A DNA stretch of 17,397 nt from Candidatus Opitulatrix roisinitermitis (GCA_031288055.1 JAITSD010000085.1:1-17397), one strand, 5' to 3'. Counted from the stretch's first letter, positions 7,760-15,379 are shown. The notes: generated by a model not told the origin, from the letters alone. Numbers and translations: made by a program.

Positions 7760-7802
7760 TTTTATTCCTGTTCTTTCCATTTTTATCTTTTTTATTCTTG
7801 TT

Positions 7803-7836
7803 AACCTAATCTTATTAGGTTTATAAGCTTATAAAC
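7803..7836. promoter_or_regulatory. Hairpin and 18-bp perfect palindrome upstream of the secreted-protein pair
   Basis: AACCTAAT (7803-7810) and ATTAGGTT (7814-7821) form an 8-bp stem with a 3-nt loop. Overlapping it, 7819-7836 is a perfect 18-bp palindrome, GTTTATAAGCTTATAAAC. On the minus strand a TTTACA box is followed 18 bp later by TTATAA inside the palindrome. The region may therefore be the promoter of the 7223-7759 gene with an operator on its -10 box. Promoter and operator roles are inference; the symmetry is seen directly. Confidence 0.4.
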
Positions 7837-7842
7837 AAAGCT

Positions 7843-7994
7843 CCTGTAAATGCTGCGTGCAGGCAGTTTATAATTATTTTATTTACAAACTTATATCTTT
7901 ACGATACCAAAGAAAAGTTATTTTGCTTAGATTTATAAGAATAATATTACAAAAATGTTATTTTTATTAAACTGCCTGTAAGGTGCAATTTATG
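7843..7994. repeat. About 150-bp noncoding segment bounded by imperfect inverted repeats
   Basis: CAGGCAGTTTA (7860-7870) is the exact reverse complement of TAAACTGCCTG (7968-7978). Looser pairing extends outward to about 7843 and 7994 if one gap is allowed. The inside is AT-rich with no ORF. It could be a small MITE-like element, a long-stem RNA, or debris of a third secreted-protein gene, because the right arm resembles the 3' end of the gene at 6640. Confidence 0.4.
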
Positions 7995-8018
7995 GTTTTA
8001 CTATAGCAGAAAAACTAA

Positions 8019-9452
8019 TTATTTTAATTTAGCTTTTTTAGTAAAGCTTTCTTCAATTTGCTCTAATGATTTGCCTCTAGTTTCTGGGACAAAATATCTA
8101 ACGAAAATACAAGCTAAAATACAAAAACCTGAAAATAGCAGAAACCCGAAATATAGATGAGTCGGTGATCCATCAGCATTTTTACCTACTAAAACTGGAA
8201 ATAAAAACATAATAATAAAATTAGTAAACCAGTTACAACTTGTGGCAATTGATGCTCCAATACCTCTAATATGCAAAGGGAATAGCTCTCCCACAGAGTT
8301 CCAGGGAATTGGTCCCCAAGAAATTTCAAAGAAAACAAGATATAGGGCTATTAGTAAAATAATTATATAACCATGGCTTGGATCAGTTATAACTTTTATA
8401 TCAAATAGGGTACATATTAGTAGCATTGCACCCATACCGATGGCTCCTAGTGTTAACCAGTATTTATTTCCTCGTTTGTTAATTATTACAATTGTTAAAA
8501 TAGTTCCTAAGAAGTTTATAGCTCCTAGAAATACTTGAATAATTAAAGCGTCTTTATCGGCATTACCAGTCAGTCCGGCATTAAATAGTTGACGAATCAC
8601 GGTTGGGCCATAATATAGAATTGAATTAATTCCCACTAGTTGATTAAAAATAATTAAGCCGCAAGCCGCAATGAAGGCTGGTTTAGCTATTTTAAATAAG
8701 TCAGATATCTTTCCTTTAGCTTCTAATTTGTTAATTTGTTCTATTTCAGTAAGTTCAGCTATAATTTTTTGCTCAGAAAAACCTTTACGCAAGTTGGTTA
8801 AAACACTTTTGGCTAAGTCATATTGTCCGTTTTTAATTAGAAAACGCGGCGATTCGGGCAAAAACATTGAGCCGAATAATAATATTATAGCTGGGATAAT
8901 GGCTGAACCAAGCATTAGTCGCCAATCGAGTCCTGTATAAGTTTGCACCGTTGAACCAGCATGTCCTTTATAAAGCAAAATACTGGAAATATAAGATAGT
9001 AAAATGCCAAAAATCAGCATAGATTGAAATAACGAAGCGATAGGCCCTCTTTTTATAGCAGGAGCCAGTTCTGAAAGATAGGTTGGCACCACAGCTGAGG
9101 CTATGCCCACACCAAAACCTAAAATTATTCTAGATAAACATAAAAGTATAAAATTTGGTGCTATAGCTGAAGCTAAAGCTCCGCCAATAAATATAATAGA
9201 TGAGGCTAGCAATAATTTTTTTCGTCCGAATTTATCGGATAGCCAGCCAACAGCTAAGGCCATAATAGCTGAACCAAGCACAACTGAGGCTGTACAAAAA
9301 CCTTCTTCCCATTGTGACATAGAAAAACTGAATTTATATAAATCGCCTGCTCCTGCCACAATACCTGTATCATAACCAAATAGAAGCCCGCCTAAGGCTC
9401 CAATGCCGAATATTAAATTATCTTTTAGTTTACCTCTTTTTAATTCATCCAT
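8019..9452 (-). CDS. Sugar:H+ symporter, MFS sugar-porter family (probable xylose uptake)
   Basis: This is a 477-residue, 12-helix integral membrane transporter of the MFS sugar-porter family (E. coli XylE/GalP, eukaryotic GLUT). Visible family signatures are GYDTGIVAGA in helix 1, the loop 2-3 motif GWLSDKFGRKK, a loop after helix 6 with PESPRFL, QLVGINSILYYGP in helix 7, WGPIPW in helix 10 with ELFPLHIRG after it, and the terminal VPETRGKSLEQIE. It lies downstream of xylA and xylB on the same strand, 78 bp after xylB, so xylose is the likely substrate, though arabinose, galactose or glucose cannot be excluded from sequence. A weak GGGG-type ribosome binding site precedes the ATG. The family is certain; the substrate is inferred from context. 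Confidence 0.88.
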   Translation of the reverse strand: MDELKRGKLKDNLIFGIGALGGLLFGYDTGIVAGAGDLYKFSFSMSQWEEGFCTASVVLGSAIMALAVGWLSDKFGRKKLLLASSIIFIGGALASAIAPNFILLCLSRIILGFGVGIASAVVPTYLSELAPAIKRGPIASLFQSMLIFGILLSYISSILLYKGHAGSTVQTYTGLDWRLMLGSAIIPAIILLFGSMFLPESPRFLIKNGQYDLAKSVLTNLRKGFSEQKIIAELTEIEQINKLEAKGKISDLFKIAKPAFIAACGLIIFNQLVGINSILYYGPTVIRQLFNAGLTGNADKDALIIQVFLGAINFLGTILTIVIINKRGNKYWLTLGAIGMGAMLLICTLFDIKVITDPSHGYIIILLIALYLVFFEISWGPIPWNSVGELFPLHIRGIGASIATSCNWFTNFIIMFLFPVLVGKNADGSPTHLYFGFLLFSGFCILACIFVRYFVPETRGKSLEQIEESFTKKAKLK

Positions 9453-9530
9453 TTTATAACCCCATTCTTTTATAAATTTTATGCTTGTTTTAGCATTTCT
9501 TATTCAGTTTTTAAATATTTATTTTTAGTC

Positions 9531-11015
9531 TCACTTTTCATTAAGTGATTTATTATTTTTTAAAATATCATATCTTTTAACTAATTTTTCATCAAGCGTG
9601 CCGTCAAATTTGGCTAAATAATTTATCACCCAAACAGGTGGATCAGATTTTTTATTTGCTACCCAGGCTGCTTGGCGAGCTGCACCTAGTGCTACATATT
9701 CGGCTGCCTCAGGTAAAACTATTTTACAACCCAAAATACTTGGGGCTATTTTAGAAATTGATTGCTGTTTAGTAATCCCACCGATTAATTTAATTTGATT
9801 TAAATTAGTCATATGTTGCCTAATTGCATCTACACCGTCTTTTTGCGATAATAAAATACCCTCCACTGTGGCTCTAGCAATGTTTTCTGGCAGTAGATTA
9901 GAATTAGTGATTTCTAGTAATGAACCTTTGGCTAAAGGTCTATTAGGTGTTCTTTCGCCGTCAAAATAAGGAATAAGAGTTAGCCCTTGAGAGCCTTCGA
10001 CGGCACGATTAGCTAAATTGTCAAACTCTTGAAAATTAACATTTAAAAGATTTGTTATAGTGTTTAAAACTTTAGCACAATTAAGTGTACAAACTAAAGG
10101 TAAAAAATTGCCCGTTAAATCAGCAAATCCAGCAGTTATGCCTGTGGGGTCAAAAACTTGTTTTTTTGAAATAGTGCAAACTGTGCCAGAAGTGCCAAGT
10201 GATAAAGATATTTCGTCCTCTGCTAAATGGAGTCCAAAGGCTCCAGCCGCGTTATCGCCTGCTCCAGCCCCTATTAAAATATTATTTGTTTTAGACCAAG
10301 GTGAACCGACTTTGCCAGCGGTTTGATTTTTGTGGATTATTTTAGGCAAAATTATTTTATTAACATCAATTAGTCCCTTTAAAGCTAAATCTAAAATATC
10401 TAGACGGTATTGATTTTTGACGCTATCAAAATAGCCAGTGCCTGAAGCATCTGAGCGGTCAGTTATTAGTTTACTAAAATTGGGTTTTAGTCCGTCGGCT
10501 TTAGAACCACAACCCTGTAAACGCCAAGTTATATAATCATGAGGTAAACATACAGCCTGTATTTTTTTAATATTTTCTGGTTCAGTATTGGCTAAATAAC
10601 GCAGTTTTGCCACAGTAAAAGAAGCTACTGGAACCAAACCAACTGTTTTAGCCCAATATTTAGCACCTTTTTGGGTAACTAGTTGCTCGGCAGCTGGGGC
10701 AGATAAGGTTTCGTTCCATAAAAGGGCAGGTCTTATAACTGAACCGTCTTTGTCAAGTAGAATAAGGCCATGTTGTTGTCCTGCCACTGATAAGGCTAAA
10801 ATATCATCTATTCCGTCAGCTTCTTTTATAGCTAATTCTAAGGCATCTATCCAATGTTTAGGGTGTATAATGCTGCCATTAGGATGTTTAGCTTGTCCTT
10901 GTCGAACAATTTCTCCTGTGGCAGTATCAACAATTTGTATTTTGCAACTTTGTGTGGACGAATCCACTCCTGCGACTAACTGGGATTTTATTTTAGCGGA
11001 TTTTAATTTAACCAA
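9531..11015 (-). CDS. xylB: Xylulokinase
   Basis: XylB phosphorylates D-xylulose with ATP to xylulose 5-phosphate, feeding the pentose phosphate or phosphoketolase routes. It is a FGGY-family sugar kinase of 494 residues. The N-terminal phosphate loop is AGVDSSTQSCKI, the substrate region carries GQQHGLILLD, and the second-domain motifs are GAGAGDNAAGAFG (with the catalytic-type Asp), LSLGTSGTVC and PYFDGERTPNRP. The gene sits 14 bp after xylA. No ATG is available near the expected N-terminus. The best start is TTG at 11015, which gives about a dozen more residues than typical homologues before LVAGVDSS. The exact start is uncertain, since no clear ribosome binding site is present; translational coupling to xylA is plausible. 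Confidence 0.93.
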   Translation of the reverse strand: MVKLKSAKIKSQLVAGVDSSTQSCKIQIVDTATGEIVRQGQAKHPNGSIIHPKHWIDALELAIKEADGIDDILALSVAGQQHGLILLDKDGSVIRPALLWNETLSAPAAEQLVTQKGAKYWAKTVGLVPVASFTVAKLRYLANTEPENIKKIQAVCLPHDYITWRLQGCGSKADGLKPNFSKLITDRSDASGTGYFDSVKNQYRLDILDLALKGLIDVNKIILPKIIHKNQTAGKVGSPWSKTNNILIGAGAGDNAAGAFGLHLAEDEISLSLGTSGTVCTISKKQVFDPTGITAGFADLTGNFLPLVCTLNCAKVLNTITNLLNVNFQEFDNLANRAVEGSQGLTLIPYFDGERTPNRPLAKGSLLEITNSNLLPENIARATVEGILLSQKDGVDAIRQHMTNLNQIKLIGGITKQQSISKIAPSILGCKIVLPEAAEYVALGAARQAAWVANKKSDPPVWVINYLAKFDGTLDEKLVKRYDILKNNKSLNEK

Positions 11016-11029
11016 GTCAAATATTCCAA

Positions 11030-12196
11030 TTAACTAATTAAATGTTCTAGGGCTATTTGATGTAATTGAACATACCCTCTATCATATTCGCTAGCCTCAG
11101 AAGTCTCAGAAAATGATTGGTCTTTGGCTAGAAAATCGGAAATGGATTCATTAGGGGCAAGTGTTGGTATATTAATTTCGTTATATCCAGCTTGGGCAAA
11201 TAAGTCTTGTGTTCTAGGATCTGCTCTATAAGCCTTGGCTTTTTGAGAAAGCATTTTATAGGTTTTCATATTACCTATAACAGATTCCCAAACACCTTTA
11301 GTAGTTTCAGTTCTGGATGGTTTATAATCAAAGTGTCTATATCCTGTATAAGGTTTAATGCCGCCGTTAGGTGAGCCATTATCAAGTAAATCAACTGTGA
11401 AAAAGCTTTGTATTAAATTGCCGTGTCCAAAAACTAAATCTTGATCATATCTAGGCCCATTTTGTCCATTTAAATCTATATGAAATAATTTATCGCAATA
11501 CATGGCTAAGCCTATTCCATGAGTGAAATTTAAAGTGGCCATTTGTTCATGACCCACCTCAGGATTTAAACCGACTATATCTTTGTTATCAAGTGTTCCT
11601 ATAAGCGCTAAAGCGTGTCCTATGGTGGGCAAAAATATATCACCCCTTGGTTCATTGGGTTTAGGTTCTAAAGCAATTCTCATATTATAACCTTTTTGTT
11701 TAATGTAAGCTGCCACAGTATCAATCCCTTCAGCATATCTAGCGTGAGAATCATATAAATCTTTAGAGTTATCATATTCTGTGCCTTCTCGTCCGCCCCA
11801 CATAACAAAAGTTGTGGCTCCTAATTCAGCCCCTAAATCTATTTGCTTTATAATTTTTTTTAATCCAAAACGACGGACATTTCTAGAAGGGGAAGTAAAA
11901 GCTCCGTCTTTAAATAGCGGATCCGAAAATGTGTTAGTTGTGACCATTTCACAAATTATACCAGTTTCCTGCATAGCTTTTTTAAGTTCATTAATTCTTT
12001 TTTGGCGGAAAGTTGAATCGGCTTCTATAGGATAAATATCGTTGTCGTGAAAAGTAAAAGCGTCAACCCCTAGTTCAGCTAGTTTATACACTGAGGCAAT
12101 AGGATTATCTTCTAAATGTCTTGTGGCAGTTCCAAAAGGGTCTGCTCCTCCCCAATTTACGGTCCATAAACCAACTGAAAATTTAATATCTGACAT
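11030..12196 (-). CDS. xylA: Xylose isomerase, actinobacterial short (class I) type
   Basis: XylA interconverts D-xylose and D-xylulose using two divalent metal ions. The 388 residues and the start FSVGLWTVNWGGADPFG match Streptomyces/Actinoplanes-type enzymes. Catalytic and metal residues can be mapped: His50 and Asp53 (FHDND), Glu177 and Lys179 (EPKPNEPRGD), Glu213 and His216 (NPEVGHEQM), Asp241, Asp251 and Asp253 (HIDLNGQNGPRYDQD), and Asp290 (HFDYKPSR). The start is backed by AAGGG with an 8-nt spacer (12205-12209). It is the first gene of the xylA-xylB-symporter unit and is divergent from guaA. Regulation probably acts on the dyad and repeats at 12219-12277. Confidence 0.96.
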   Translation of the reverse strand: MSDIKFSVGLWTVNWGGADPFGTATRHLEDNPIASVYKLAELGVDAFTFHDNDIYPIEADSTFRQKRINELKKAMQETGIICEMVTTNTFSDPLFKDGAFTSPSRNVRRFGLKKIIKQIDLGAELGATTFVMWGGREGTEYDNSKDLYDSHARYAEGIDTVAAYIKQKGYNMRIALEPKPNEPRGDIFLPTIGHALALIGTLDNKDIVGLNPEVGHEQMATLNFTHGIGLAMYCDKLFHIDLNGQNGPRYDQDLVFGHGNLIQSFFTVDLLDNGSPNGGIKPYTGYRHFDYKPSRTETTKGVWESVIGNMKTYKMLSQKAKAYRADPRTQDLFAQAGYNEINIPTLAPNESISDFLAKDQSFSETSEASEYDRGYVQLHQIALEHLIS

Positions 12197-12218
12197 ATTT
12201 ATATCCCTTCATGTTTCA

Positions 12219-12277
12219 ATATACGACAATTTATATGCGATCGATGATTTTTATATGCAATTGTTGTCTTATATATC
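12219..12277. promoter_or_regulatory. Candidate xyl promoter/operator with direct repeats and dyad
   Basis: TTTATATGC occurs twice (12230-12238 and 12250-12258), exactly 20 bp apart. Both copies continue as AT-C/T-G (GATCG versus AATTG). An imperfect dyad flanks them: ATATACGACAAT on the left and ATTGTTGTC with TATAT on the right. On the minus strand TTGCAT lies about 17-19 bp before CATATAAA, a possible promoter for xylA. Spacing of two helical turns suggests paired repressor or activator sites. No regulator gene lies in the window, so its identity is unknown. Confidence 0.4.
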
Positions 12278-12397
12278 TCGTCATATCGTTTTAATTTTAT
12301 TTTAGCATTAAATTATTCCTAGAAAAAATGCTTATTGCCTTAAATATTTCTATTAAAGTTATAACTTTCTAAAAAATGATGATAATTGAGGAATAAT

Positions 12398-12448
12398 ATG
12401 CAGTTGTGTCAGCTAGTTAATCCGGCTAAAATTATAAGACGCATATAA
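12398..12448 (+). CDS. Possible 16-residue small ORF upstream of guaA
   Basis: GAGGA (12388-12392) with a 5-nt spacer precedes ATG, which opens MQLCQLVNPAKIIRRI and a TAA stop. The ribosome binding site is better than that of most long genes here. Upstream, TTGCCT and TATAAC about 18-19 bp apart could be a promoter. The peptide is too short for family recognition. It might be a leader peptide, a small protein or chance. guaA appears to have its own leaderless promoter further downstream, so a direct link to guaA is doubtful. Confidence 0.3.
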   Translation: MQLCQLVNPAKIIRRI

Positions 12449-12522
12449 AAATTAAACTTATATAAATATATAATTATAGAGTAAATTAAAGTTTATAATT
12501 TGTATTATTATGCTTTGTCTGC

Positions 12523-12531
12523 TGTTAGACT
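12523..12531 (+). promoter_or_regulatory. Extended -10 promoter of guaA, leaderless
   Basis: TG-T-TAGACT (TAGACT at 12526-12531) ends 6 nt before the guaA ATG at 12538. There is no Shine-Dalgarno in the gap. The element and spacing are the same as for the FemX-like gene at 4829. No good -35 box is seen at 16-18 bp. Confidence 0.55.
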
Positions 12532-12537
12532 AGATAT

Positions 12538-14085
12538 ATGATAAATCACAATCCAGTTGTTGTGATAGATTTTGGTGCTCAATACGCTCAATTAATAACT
12601 CGCCGTGTGCGTGAAGCTGGTATATATTCAATGCTTTTGCCATACACTAGCCCCTTAGATGAGATTTTGGCTTTGAGACCGCAAGCCATTATTTTAACTG
12701 GCGGACCATCAAATGTGACTAAAACTAATGCTCCTAAAATACCAGATGGTTTATTAGATTGTGATTTGCCTATTTTGGCTATTTGTTATGGTTTTCAAGC
12801 TATAGCTGATAATTTTGCTGCCAAAATTGGCTTAGCTAAGACTGGTGAATATGGTTTGGTGGAAATGACTTTAAATAAGGATGGTTTGAGTAATCCCTTA
12901 TTTAATAATCTACCAGTTAAAAGTCAGGTTTGGATGAGTCATGAAGTGGAGGTAAAACAAATTCCATTAGGCTTTGTTAATTTAGCTTCCACACCTCATA
13001 CACAGTTTGCAGCTTTTGGCAATTTTGTTAAAAATATCTATGGTGTACAATGGCATCCAGAAGTTATTCATACCGAATTTGGACAAAAAATTATGGAAAA
13101 CTTTTTATACAAAATTGCCAAGATTACGCCAAATTGGACAACTGATTATATTATAGAGGAACAAATATCAGCTATTAAAAAACAGGTCGGTCATAATAAA
13201 GTAATTTGTGGGTTTAGCGGCGGAGTAGATTCGGCTGTGGCAGCAGCTTTAGTTAATAAAGCTATTGGCCAAAACTTATCCTGTGTTTTTATAAACCATG
13301 GTCTTTTGCGATTAGATGAAGCCGAACAAGTTGTGGCCGATTTTAAGCAATTTACTGGAGCAAATTTAATTGTCATAGATGATTCTAAAGTTTTTTTAAA
13401 AAAATTACAAGGCGTCACAGATCCAGAAACTAAACGAAAAATAATTGGTGAACAATTTATTCGTTCCTTTGAAAACTTTGTAGCTAATTTGGCTCAGCCA
13501 TATAAGTTTCTAGTTCAGGGTACACTTTATCCTGATGTGGTGGAATCAGGCGGCGGATCTGGCACAGACAATATAAAATCCCATCATAATGTGGCAGGCC
13601 TACCTGATGATATGCAATTTGCCTTAGTTGAACCTTTAAAAGATTTATTTAAAGATGAAGTTAGATTAATTGGTAAAGCTTTAGGTTTGCCAGATAGAAT
13701 TGTTAATCGTCAACCATTTCCAGGACCTGGTTTAGCCGTTAGAATAATTGGTGAAGTCACGTCAGATAATCTGAATATTCTGCGAACAGCAGACGCTATC
13801 GTTAGACAAGAGTTAAAGTCATTTGCTAAAGATATATGGCAATGTCCAGTGATTTTATTAACTCAATCTAAAACTGTGGGTGTTAAGGGAGACCAAAGAC
13901 ACTATGGTTGGCCTGTTGTTATACGACCAGTTAGTTCCCAAGATGCTATGACAGCTGATTGGTTTGCTTTGCCTGAACAGGTTTTAACTCGAATTTCTAA
14001 TAGAATAACTAATGAAGTTAATCAAATAAGTCGTGTGGTTTTAGATATTACCCAAAAACCGCCAGGTACTATAGAATGGGAATAA
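12538..14085 (+). CDS. guaA: GMP synthase (glutamine-hydrolysing)
   Basis: GuaA converts XMP to GMP with ATP and ammonia taken from glutamine, the last step of de novo GMP synthesis. The 515 residues carry both usual domains. The class I glutamine amidotransferase (about 1-195) has nucleophile Cys83 in AICYGFQAI and the His173/Glu175 pair in QWHPEV. The ATP pyrophosphatase domain has the P-loop SGGVDS at 227-232, and the C-terminal dimerisation/XMP domain ends with KPPGTIEWE. All catalytic residues are present. The protein is colinear with typical bacterial GuaA. It is divergent from xylA and followed 32 bp later by guaB, forming a GMP operon from a leaderless promoter. Confidence 0.97.
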   Translation: MINHNPVVVIDFGAQYAQLITRRVREAGIYSMLLPYTSPLDEILALRPQAIILTGGPSNVTKTNAPKIPDGLLDCDLPILAICYGFQAIADNFAAKIGLAKTGEYGLVEMTLNKDGLSNPLFNNLPVKSQVWMSHEVEVKQIPLGFVNLASTPHTQFAAFGNFVKNIYGVQWHPEVIHTEFGQKIMENFLYKIAKITPNWTTDYIIEEQISAIKKQVGHNKVICGFSGGVDSAVAAALVNKAIGQNLSCVFINHGLLRLDEAEQVVADFKQFTGANLIVIDDSKVFLKKLQGVTDPETKRKIIGEQFIRSFENFVANLAQPYKFLVQGTLYPDVVESGGGSGTDNIKSHHNVAGLPDDMQFALVEPLKDLFKDEVRLIGKALGLPDRIVNRQPFPGPGLAVRIIGEVTSDNLNILRTADAIVRQELKSFAKDIWQCPVILLTQSKTVGVKGDQRHYGWPVVIRPVSSQDAMTADWFALPEQVLTRISNRITNEVNQISRVVLDITQKPPGTIEWE

Positions 14086-14104
14086 TTAAATAATTTATAA
14101 AGGT

Positions 14105-14110
14105 AAAGGA
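14105..14110 (+). promoter_or_regulatory. Ribosome binding site fixing the guaB start
   Basis: AAAGGA with a 7-nt spacer precedes ATG 14118. It selects this start over the in-frame ATG at codon 12 (MNIVDK), even though the extra N-terminal residues are a short repeat. Confidence 0.7.
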
Positions 14111-14117
14111 TTGTAAA

Positions 14118-15272
14118 ATGCCAGCAGACAAAATTAATGTAGTAGATAAAATGAATATAGTAGATAAGGGCAATATAAATAATTTAGATACCGGTATTAC
14201 TTTTGGCGATGTTTTATTGCAGCCAGCTTATAGTGAAGTTCTGCCAAATGAAGTTGATACAACCAGTTATTTATCAAATAATATTAAATTAAATATTCCT
14301 ATAGTTAGTGCGGCTATGGACACTGTGACTGGTTCAAAAATGGCTGCTGCTATGTTACGATCTGGCGGAACAGGTGTTATACATCGTAATCAGTCCATTG
14401 ATAATCAAGTAAATAGTTTATCTAAAGTTAAAAAGCAAATTGGTTCGGACTCAGGTGTTGTGGGTGCTGCCATTGGTTTTTATGGTAACGCTTTTGATAG
14501 GGCCAAAGCTTTGGTGGCAGCGGGGGCTGATTTTATTGTTATTGATACTGCTCATGGTGATACTAAGGCTATGTTTAATATGGTTCAAAAAATCAAAGCT
14601 GATAAAAATTTTACCAATATTGATATAATTGCTGGAAATATTGCCACAGGTTCAGCAGCTAAATCTTTAATTGAGGCGGGAGCAGATGCAGTTAAAGTTG
14701 GTATAGGCCCTGGTTCTATTTGCACCACCAGAGTTGTATCTGGGGTTGGAGTGCCGCAAATCACAGCTATATCTAATGTTTTTGCCGCGGCTGGTCAATA
14801 TAATATACCAATTATAGCTGATGGTGGTATAAGGTATATTGGTGACATTGCTAAAGCTATAGCAGCTGGGGCTAGCACAGTTATGCTAGGTTCTCTTTTA
14901 GCTGGCACAGATCAAGCTATTGGCGATATTGTGGAGGTAAATGGTAGAAAATATAAAGCCTATCGTGGTATGGGAGCTAAAGAGGTTTTAAATTCCACCA
15001 AAGCCTTTTCATCTGATCGATATTTTCACACTGCCAATAAAGTTAATAAGTTATCGTCAAGATTAGTTTCTGAAGGGGTGTCTGGTTTAATAGATTATAA
15101 AGGTAGCGTGGTTGATATTTTGGAGCAAATAATTAGCGGTTTAAGGCAATCAATGTTTTATATAGGAGCTGAAAGTGTTCGACAAATATGGCAAAAAGGG
15201 CGTTTTATTAAAATTACATCAGCTGGTTTAACTGAGTCACACCCGCATGATATTCACGCTATAAAAGATTAG
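14118..15272 (+). CDS. guaB: IMP dehydrogenase lacking the CBS (Bateman) domain
   Basis: GuaB oxidises IMP to XMP with NAD+, the committed step to GMP. The catalytic barrel is intact: [16 protein letters not shown] at the N-terminus, [22 protein letters not shown], the catalytic loop GPGSICTTR with Cys202, the ADGGIR block, the flap YRGMGAK (282-288), and ESHPHD near the end. At 384 residues it is about 100 shorter than common bacterial enzymes. The missing part is the paired CBS module, which should lie between VKKQIG (104-109) and VVGAAIG (114-120). The C-terminus is also short, without the usual EAPNY-like tail. CBS-less IMPDHs are known elsewhere (for example Borrelia) and the CBS pair is not needed for catalysis. 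The fold argues against the paralogue GMP reductase, and guaA lies directly upstream. Confidence 0.9.
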   Translation: MPADKINVVDKMNIVDKGNINNLDTGITFGDVLLQPAYSEVLPNEVDTTSYLSNNIKLNIPIVSAAMDTVTGSKMAAAMLRSGGTGVIHRNQSIDNQVNSLSKVKKQIGSDSGVVGAAIGFYGNAFDRAKALVAAGADFIVIDTAHGDTKAMFNMVQKIKADKNFTNIDIIAGNIATGSAAKSLIEAGADAVKVGIGPGSICTTRVVSGVGVPQITAISNVFAAAGQYNIPIIADGGIRYIGDIAKAIAAGASTVMLGSLLAGTDQAIGDIVEVNGRKYKAYRGMGAKEVLNSTKAFSSDRYFHTANKVNKLSSRLVSEGVSGLIDYKGSVVDILEQIISGLRQSMFYIGAESVRQIWQKGRFIKITSAGLTESHPHDIHAIKD

Positions 15273-15357
15273 TTTTTTTTTGATTTTAAACCCTTTAGTA
15301 TTATAAATTATTTTTATTTTTTATTTTATGGGCTTAAATTATAGGGAAAAGCCTAGT
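15273..15357 (+). terminator. T9 run and weak hairpin after guaB
   Basis: T9 (15273-15281) directly abuts the guaB stop but has no clear hairpin before it. Further on, GGCTT (15331-15335) pairs with AAGCC (15349-15353), extended by a G-T and a T-A pair, and is followed by a short T4 run. Either may end the gua transcript, but neither is a strong intrinsic terminator. Confidence 0.3.
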
Positions 15358-15379
15358 TTTCAACAATTTTAAATTTTCT

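Larger units (their letters stand above)
12197..12537. other. Divergent intergenic region between xylA and guaA
   Basis: This is the longest stretch without a large gene (341 bp). It holds the xylA ribosome binding site and candidate operator (12205-12277), a 16-codon ORF with a good ribosome binding site (12398-12448), a very AT-rich stretch (about 12450-12510) with no evident structure, and the guaA extended -10 box (12523-12531). No tRNA, known riboswitch fold or terminator is obvious in it. Confidence 0.7.

Noticed and set aside
7760..7780. Upstream ATG (7780) for the second secreted protein
   Set aside because: No ribosome binding site before it, while the ATG at 7759 has AGGA at 6 nt and gives a normal signal-peptide N-region.
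7822..7994. Insertion sequence or phage attachment site
   Set aside because: Inverted repeats are present but there is no transposase, integrase or clear target duplication, so only a repeat element is claimed.
8671..11037. Plus-strand open frames of 88-95 codons at 8671, 9103, 10060 and 10750
   Set aside because: They lie opposite the symporter and xylB, whose minus-strand proteins carry full family motifs. Their translations look like antisense shadow and have no ribosome binding sites or recognisable domains.
11781..12305. Plus-strand frames at 11781-12035 and 12123-12305
   Set aside because: The first is antisense to the conserved part of xylA. The second runs from the xylA 5' end into AT-rich intergenic DNA with no ribosome binding site.
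14118..15272. Reading the CBS-less guaB as GMP reductase (guaC)
   Set aside because: It lies directly after guaA, keeps the IMPDH-type GSICTTR loop, the YRGMGAK flap and the ESHPHD tail, and lacks obvious GMP-reductase-specific sequence. IMPDH is the better call, though not proven.
15273..15281. T9 run as an intrinsic terminator of guaB by itself
   Set aside because: No stable stem directly upstream could be paired in the guaB coding end, so it is listed only as part of a weak, low-confidence terminator region.
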